NCBI GenBank assembly: GCA_017307755.1
Contig: JAFKGQ010000003.1
Span: forward strand, 248,001-312,000
Direction: 5' to 3'
DNA length: 64,000 bases
Origin: Chitinophagaceae bacterium
Lineage (GTDB): Bacteria > Bacteroidota > Bacteroidia > Chitinophagales > Chitinophagaceae
This document shows, piece by piece, positions 61,343 through 64,000 of the stretch (position 1 is its first letter; each line of letters starts with the position of its first letter). A program made the position numbers and the translations under genes. The notes under the pieces were generated by a model. The model did no database searches and was not told the origin of the DNA. It saw only the letters and a program-made list of their open reading frames with translations.

Positions 61343-62292
61343 ACCGGATCGACAGATTGCATGCCATCCTTACACATCTCCAGAGCAAACGGTTGGTGAC
61401 GGCCCAGGAGATGGCAGACCGCTTTAACATCAGTCTGCGGACGGTCTATCGTGACGTAAAGGCGTTGGACGAATCGGGTGTACCTGTCATCGGGGAGGCC
61501 GGTACGGGCTATACCATTATGGAAGGTTACCGTCTGCCACCCGTGATGTTCAGCCGGGAAGAGGCAGGCGCGTTGCTCCTGGGTTCCAAACTGGCGGAAA
61601 GGTTTGCGGATGAGGCCGCCCAAAAACATTTCAGCGCTGCATTATACAAGATAAAGGCCGTATTGAGGGGCTCCGACAAAGATTATGTGGAAGATCTGAC
61701 AGAGCACATTGCCGTGCTTACGCGTCCGTCCCCTGTCACCGAGATATCTCACCAGTACCTGTCCTTATTACAACAGGCCGCTGTACAGAAAAAGGTCATC
61801 GACCTGCAGTATCATTCGTCCACCAAGGAAGAAACCACCCGTCGTCAGGTGGAACCCATCGGATTGCTGTATTATTCAACTGCCTGGCATCTGATCGCCT
61901 GGTGCCGTCTGCGTAAAGGTTACCGGGATTTCCGGCTGAGCCGCATGCTCAAGGTTATCCTCCTGGAAGAGTTCTTTGACGCTACTGTTCATCCTTCCGT
62001 ACAGGAATATATACGACAAGTAACTGCCGGTCATACTGTTGAGGAAGTGGTCGTACAGTTTGACAAAAAGGTGGTAAAATATTTGCGGGAAGAGAAATAT
62101 CTCAATGGATTCGTATCCGAGGAAGACCTGGGAGACGCCGTGCGCATGAAATTCATGACCTCCTCCGTCCATTATTTCGGTCACTGGCTACTTACCTACG
62201 CCGACTGCGCCATGGTGGAATCCCCCATCGCCTTACAAAAGCTTATGAAAGAGCTGTCGGAAAGATTAATGGCCCGGCATGGCAACTACTGA
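61339..62292 (+). CDS. YafY/WYL-domain transcriptional regulator
   Basis: A 317-residue regulator with an N-terminal DeoR-like helix-turn-helix (LVTAQEMADRFNISLRTVYRDVKALDE), a central WYL domain (about 140-215, including VEPIGLLYYSTAWHLIAWC and RDFRLSRM) and a C-terminal WCX domain. WYL proteins sense ligands such as nucleotides or DNA ends; here no target is known. The ATGA overlap with ispG shows translational coupling, but control of isoprenoid synthesis is only speculation. Confidence 0.93.
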   Translation: MNRIDRLHAILTHLQSKRLVTAQEMADRFNISLRTVYRDVKALDESGVPVIGEAGTGYTIMEGYRLPPVMFSREEAGALLLGSKLAERFADEAAQKHFSAALYKIKAVLRGSDKDYVEDLTEHIAVLTRPSPVTEISHQYLSLLQQAAVQKKVIDLQYHSSTKEETTRRQVEPIGLLYYSTAWHLIAWCRLRKGYRDFRLSRMLKVILLEEFFDATVHPSVQEYIRQVTAGHTVEEVVVQFDKKVVKYLREEKYLNGFVSEEDLGDAVRMKFMTSSVHYFGHWLLTYADCAMVESPIALQKLMKELSERLMARHGNY

Positions 62293-62361
62293 CATAGGGC
62301 TGTCACTCCAAGGACGTTCTTTTGTAAAGGCTGATGACTGTGATTACAAAAAACTTTCTTT

Positions 62362-62976
62362 ATGAGCCTGATCATTAAAAAATGTAAGAAAAAGACCTGT
62401 GCTGTGTTCATCTTTGACGGGTTTGCCGACCAGGAGATAGCTCTTACGATGGCCTGGCTGGGGGGCAACAGCAGCGAGTTTGCCGTCGAAACCTTTTCGA
62501 CCTATGGTCAGCCGGTGACCTCCATGAGCGGGATGAAGGTGATGCCGCATACCAGTCTGAAAATAATGGAGCTGGGCGATTTCGACCTCCTTTTGCTGCC
62601 AGGAGGGGACAAGTGGAAGGAGGGGGACAACCTGGAAATATTCCCCCTGATACAGGCCACTGCCGGGAAGAAACCTATTGCCGCCATTAGCAGTGCTACC
62701 CTGGCGCTGGCGGACCTTGGTCTGTTGGACGAGGTATCCCATACCAGCAATTTCCCCGGCTTTTTAAAGCACTATTGCCCTGATTATTCCGGAATGCATC
62801 TCTACCAGGCCATACCTTGTGTCAATACAGGTGATCTTATCACCGCCAACGGAGTGGCTGTCATAGAATTCGCCTATGAGCTTCTCAGGACCTTCGGGGT
62901 TTTTGATGACCAAAAAGCCCAGGAATGGAAAGAGCTATACCTCAGCAGTGGAGATGTAATGTCTTTTTTTGAGTAG
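62362..62976 (+). CDS. DJ-1/PfpI family protein with Ser at the nucleophile position
   Basis: A 204-residue protein of the YdeA-like branch of the DJ-1/PfpI family. The fold markers are FIFDGFADQEIAL with the family glutamate, DLLLLPGGD, and LGLLDEVSHTSNFPGF. The nucleophile elbow reads AAISSATLAL where the family has AAICGAT, so the catalytic cysteine is replaced by S110. Protease, glyoxalase or deglycase activity is therefore doubtful. It follows the WYL regulator by 69 bases. Confidence 0.87.
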   Translation: MSLIIKKCKKKTCAVFIFDGFADQEIALTMAWLGGNSSEFAVETFSTYGQPVTSMSGMKVMPHTSLKIMELGDFDLLLLPGGDKWKEGDNLEIFPLIQATAGKKPIAAISSATLALADLGLLDEVSHTSNFPGFLKHYCPDYSGMHLYQAIPCVNTGDLITANGVAVIEFAYELLRTFGVFDDQKAQEWKELYLSSGDVMSFFE

Positions 62977-63008
62977 GAGGTCCTATATTGCGGTAATATA
63001 CCGCTGAT

Positions 63009-63971
63009 ATGATGAATTTTTCTATCTGTCATCTGGAAGAGAATGGTCTGCGTCTTGTGATCCTCAAAGAGGAAGCTACGGCAACCGAAGTGGCTCTCCT
63101 TCCTGACTATGGGGCTTCTTTACATGCTTTTAAGGTCCGGATGACTACGGGGAACGACCTGTTCAATGTGATTGATAATTACCACGATCTGGCCCAGGTG
63201 GAGAAAGAGATGGAGCAATCTTATAAAAGTCCCAAGCTCTCTCCTTTTCCTTGCCGGATCCGGGATGGTAAATATGAATTTGAAGGCAAACAATACCAGT
63301 TCCGCAAGCTCTTTAAAGACGGCAATGCCATCCATGGATTATTAGCGGGCAAGTCCTTTACCGTACTGGAGGAGGATATCAGCGAAGTTTCTGCTGCCCT
63401 CTCCATGGAATATTATTATGATAAAGAAGATGGTGGCTATCCTTTTAACTATGCCTGTGGTGTCAGGTATATATTGCACCCGGATAGTCTGCTGGAAGTC
63501 GTGACGACCGTCACCAACCTGGATGACCGGGTCATTCCCATCGCGGATGGCTGGCATCCCTATTTTCAACTGGGCGGCAGGATAGATGACTGGCACGTTC
63601 GATTCCATGCATCGGCCATTGTGGAATTTGATCAGCGACTCATTCCTACAGGTAAACTGCTGCAATATAACATATTCGACAATCCCCGTATGCTGGGGGA
63701 TACTTTCCTTGATAATTGTTTTATACTAAAACAGGAGCTTGTAAGCCCGGCTTGTGAGCTCTTTAACCCGGCAAATGGGCTGCGGGTATCTTTTTATCCG
63801 GACGCCAGCTATCCTTATCTCCAGATCTATACCCCTCCTACCAGGCAGAGCATTGCTGTGGAGAATCTCAGCGGAGCGCCGGACTGCTTCAATAATAAAA
63901 TGGGGCTCACCTTGCTGCCGCCCGGGCATTCACAAATATTTACAACCCGATATAAGGTCAGCGTTCAGTAA
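63009..63971 (+). CDS. Aldose 1-epimerase family protein
   Basis: A 320-residue mutarotase-fold protein. The acid histidine appears in ADGWHPYFQL and the catalytic glutamate in AVENLSGAPDCF, with the SPFPCRIRDGKYEF and AIHGLL histidine blocks upstream. It interconverts anomers of hexoses or related sugars; the substrate is not fixed and could be a hexose-6-phosphate or another aldose. Starts at 63009 and 63012 are equally plausible. It lies 32 bases after the DJ-1 family gene. Confidence 0.92.
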   Translation: MMNFSICHLEENGLRLVILKEEATATEVALLPDYGASLHAFKVRMTTGNDLFNVIDNYHDLAQVEKEMEQSYKSPKLSPFPCRIRDGKYEFEGKQYQFRKLFKDGNAIHGLLAGKSFTVLEEDISEVSAALSMEYYYDKEDGGYPFNYACGVRYILHPDSLLEVVTTVTNLDDRVIPIADGWHPYFQLGGRIDDWHVRFHASAIVEFDQRLIPTGKLLQYNIFDNPRMLGDTFLDNCFILKQELVSPACELFNPANGLRVSFYPDASYPYLQIYTPPTRQSIAVENLSGAPDCFNNKMGLTLLPPGHSQIFTTRYKVSVQ

Positions 63972-64000
63972 ACGACTAATTTGCCAAAATATTAATATTT

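Overview
The window comes from a member of the Bacteroidota, most likely the Chitinophagaceae (Chitinophaga and relatives). This rests on a GldA-type gliding ABC ATPase, a type IX secretion sorting domain, TonB-dependent receptors and CarboxypepD_reg-type outer-membrane barrels, plant/chlamydia-type long IspG, a fused isobutyryl-CoA mutase, and promoter elements of the Bacteroidota TAnnTTTG type. The assignment is inferred from family knowledge, not from a search. I see no rRNA, tRNA, CRISPR array, insertion sequence or prophage. The window is densely coded chromosome.

Layout. 1-2112: 3' part of a GH3/beta-lactamase-fold fusion with its terminator. 2134-2781: an A+T-rich pair of small genes (DUF6934-like plus a 60-residue protein). 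2778-8297: a minus-strand block (nth, divIC, eno, gldA, small membrane protein, MFS transporter). 8544-16485: acs, an L,D-transpeptidase, an outer-membrane barrel, an ECF sigma/anti-sigma pair, kbl and ridA. 16520-19130: tsaB, then an ArsR regulator and a persulfide dioxygenase-rhodanese gene. 19127-21222: membrane protein, histidine kinase and response regulator with overlapping or closely spaced ends. 21248-27547: small hypothetical, two tandem lipid A-type acyltransferases, an APH-kinase/RapZ fusion, an outer-membrane receptor-like barrel. 27875-38220: FUSC transporter, korA without korB, a MacAB-TolC type efflux operon, DUF763. 38237-41466: small protein, T9SS cargo protein, ligand-binding-fold protein, tail-collar protein. 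41645-46057: glk and icmF. 46189-54083: a plus-strand locus with two PAP2/vanadium-haloperoxidase-like lipoproteins, two outer-membrane proteins and a TonB-dependent receptor. 54208-63971: lipoprotein, trehalase, a catalytically degenerate class D beta-lactamase homologue, a BatB-BatC fusion, ispG, a WYL regulator, a DJ-1 family protein and an aldose 1-epimerase.

How the genes work together. The ArsR gene and the persulfide dioxygenase-rhodanese gene form a probable reactive-sulfur detoxification module, with a perfect inverted repeat lying at the probable transcription start of the second gene. kbl and ridA end on the same CTAG and may cooperate, one making and one clearing reactive amine intermediates. 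TolC, membrane-fusion protein, ATPase and permease form a complete tripartite export operon. The haloperoxidase-like locus is probably a cell-envelope system.

The strongest unexplained signal is in non-coding DNA. Three intergenic regions (8343-8429, 13751-13834, 27766-27850) carry the same three-hairpin architecture: a 13-15 bp inverted repeat with a 12-14 base loop, then a 4-bp GNCC/GGNC mini-hairpin, then immediately an 8-bp hairpin. The stem sequences differ between copies while pairing is kept.
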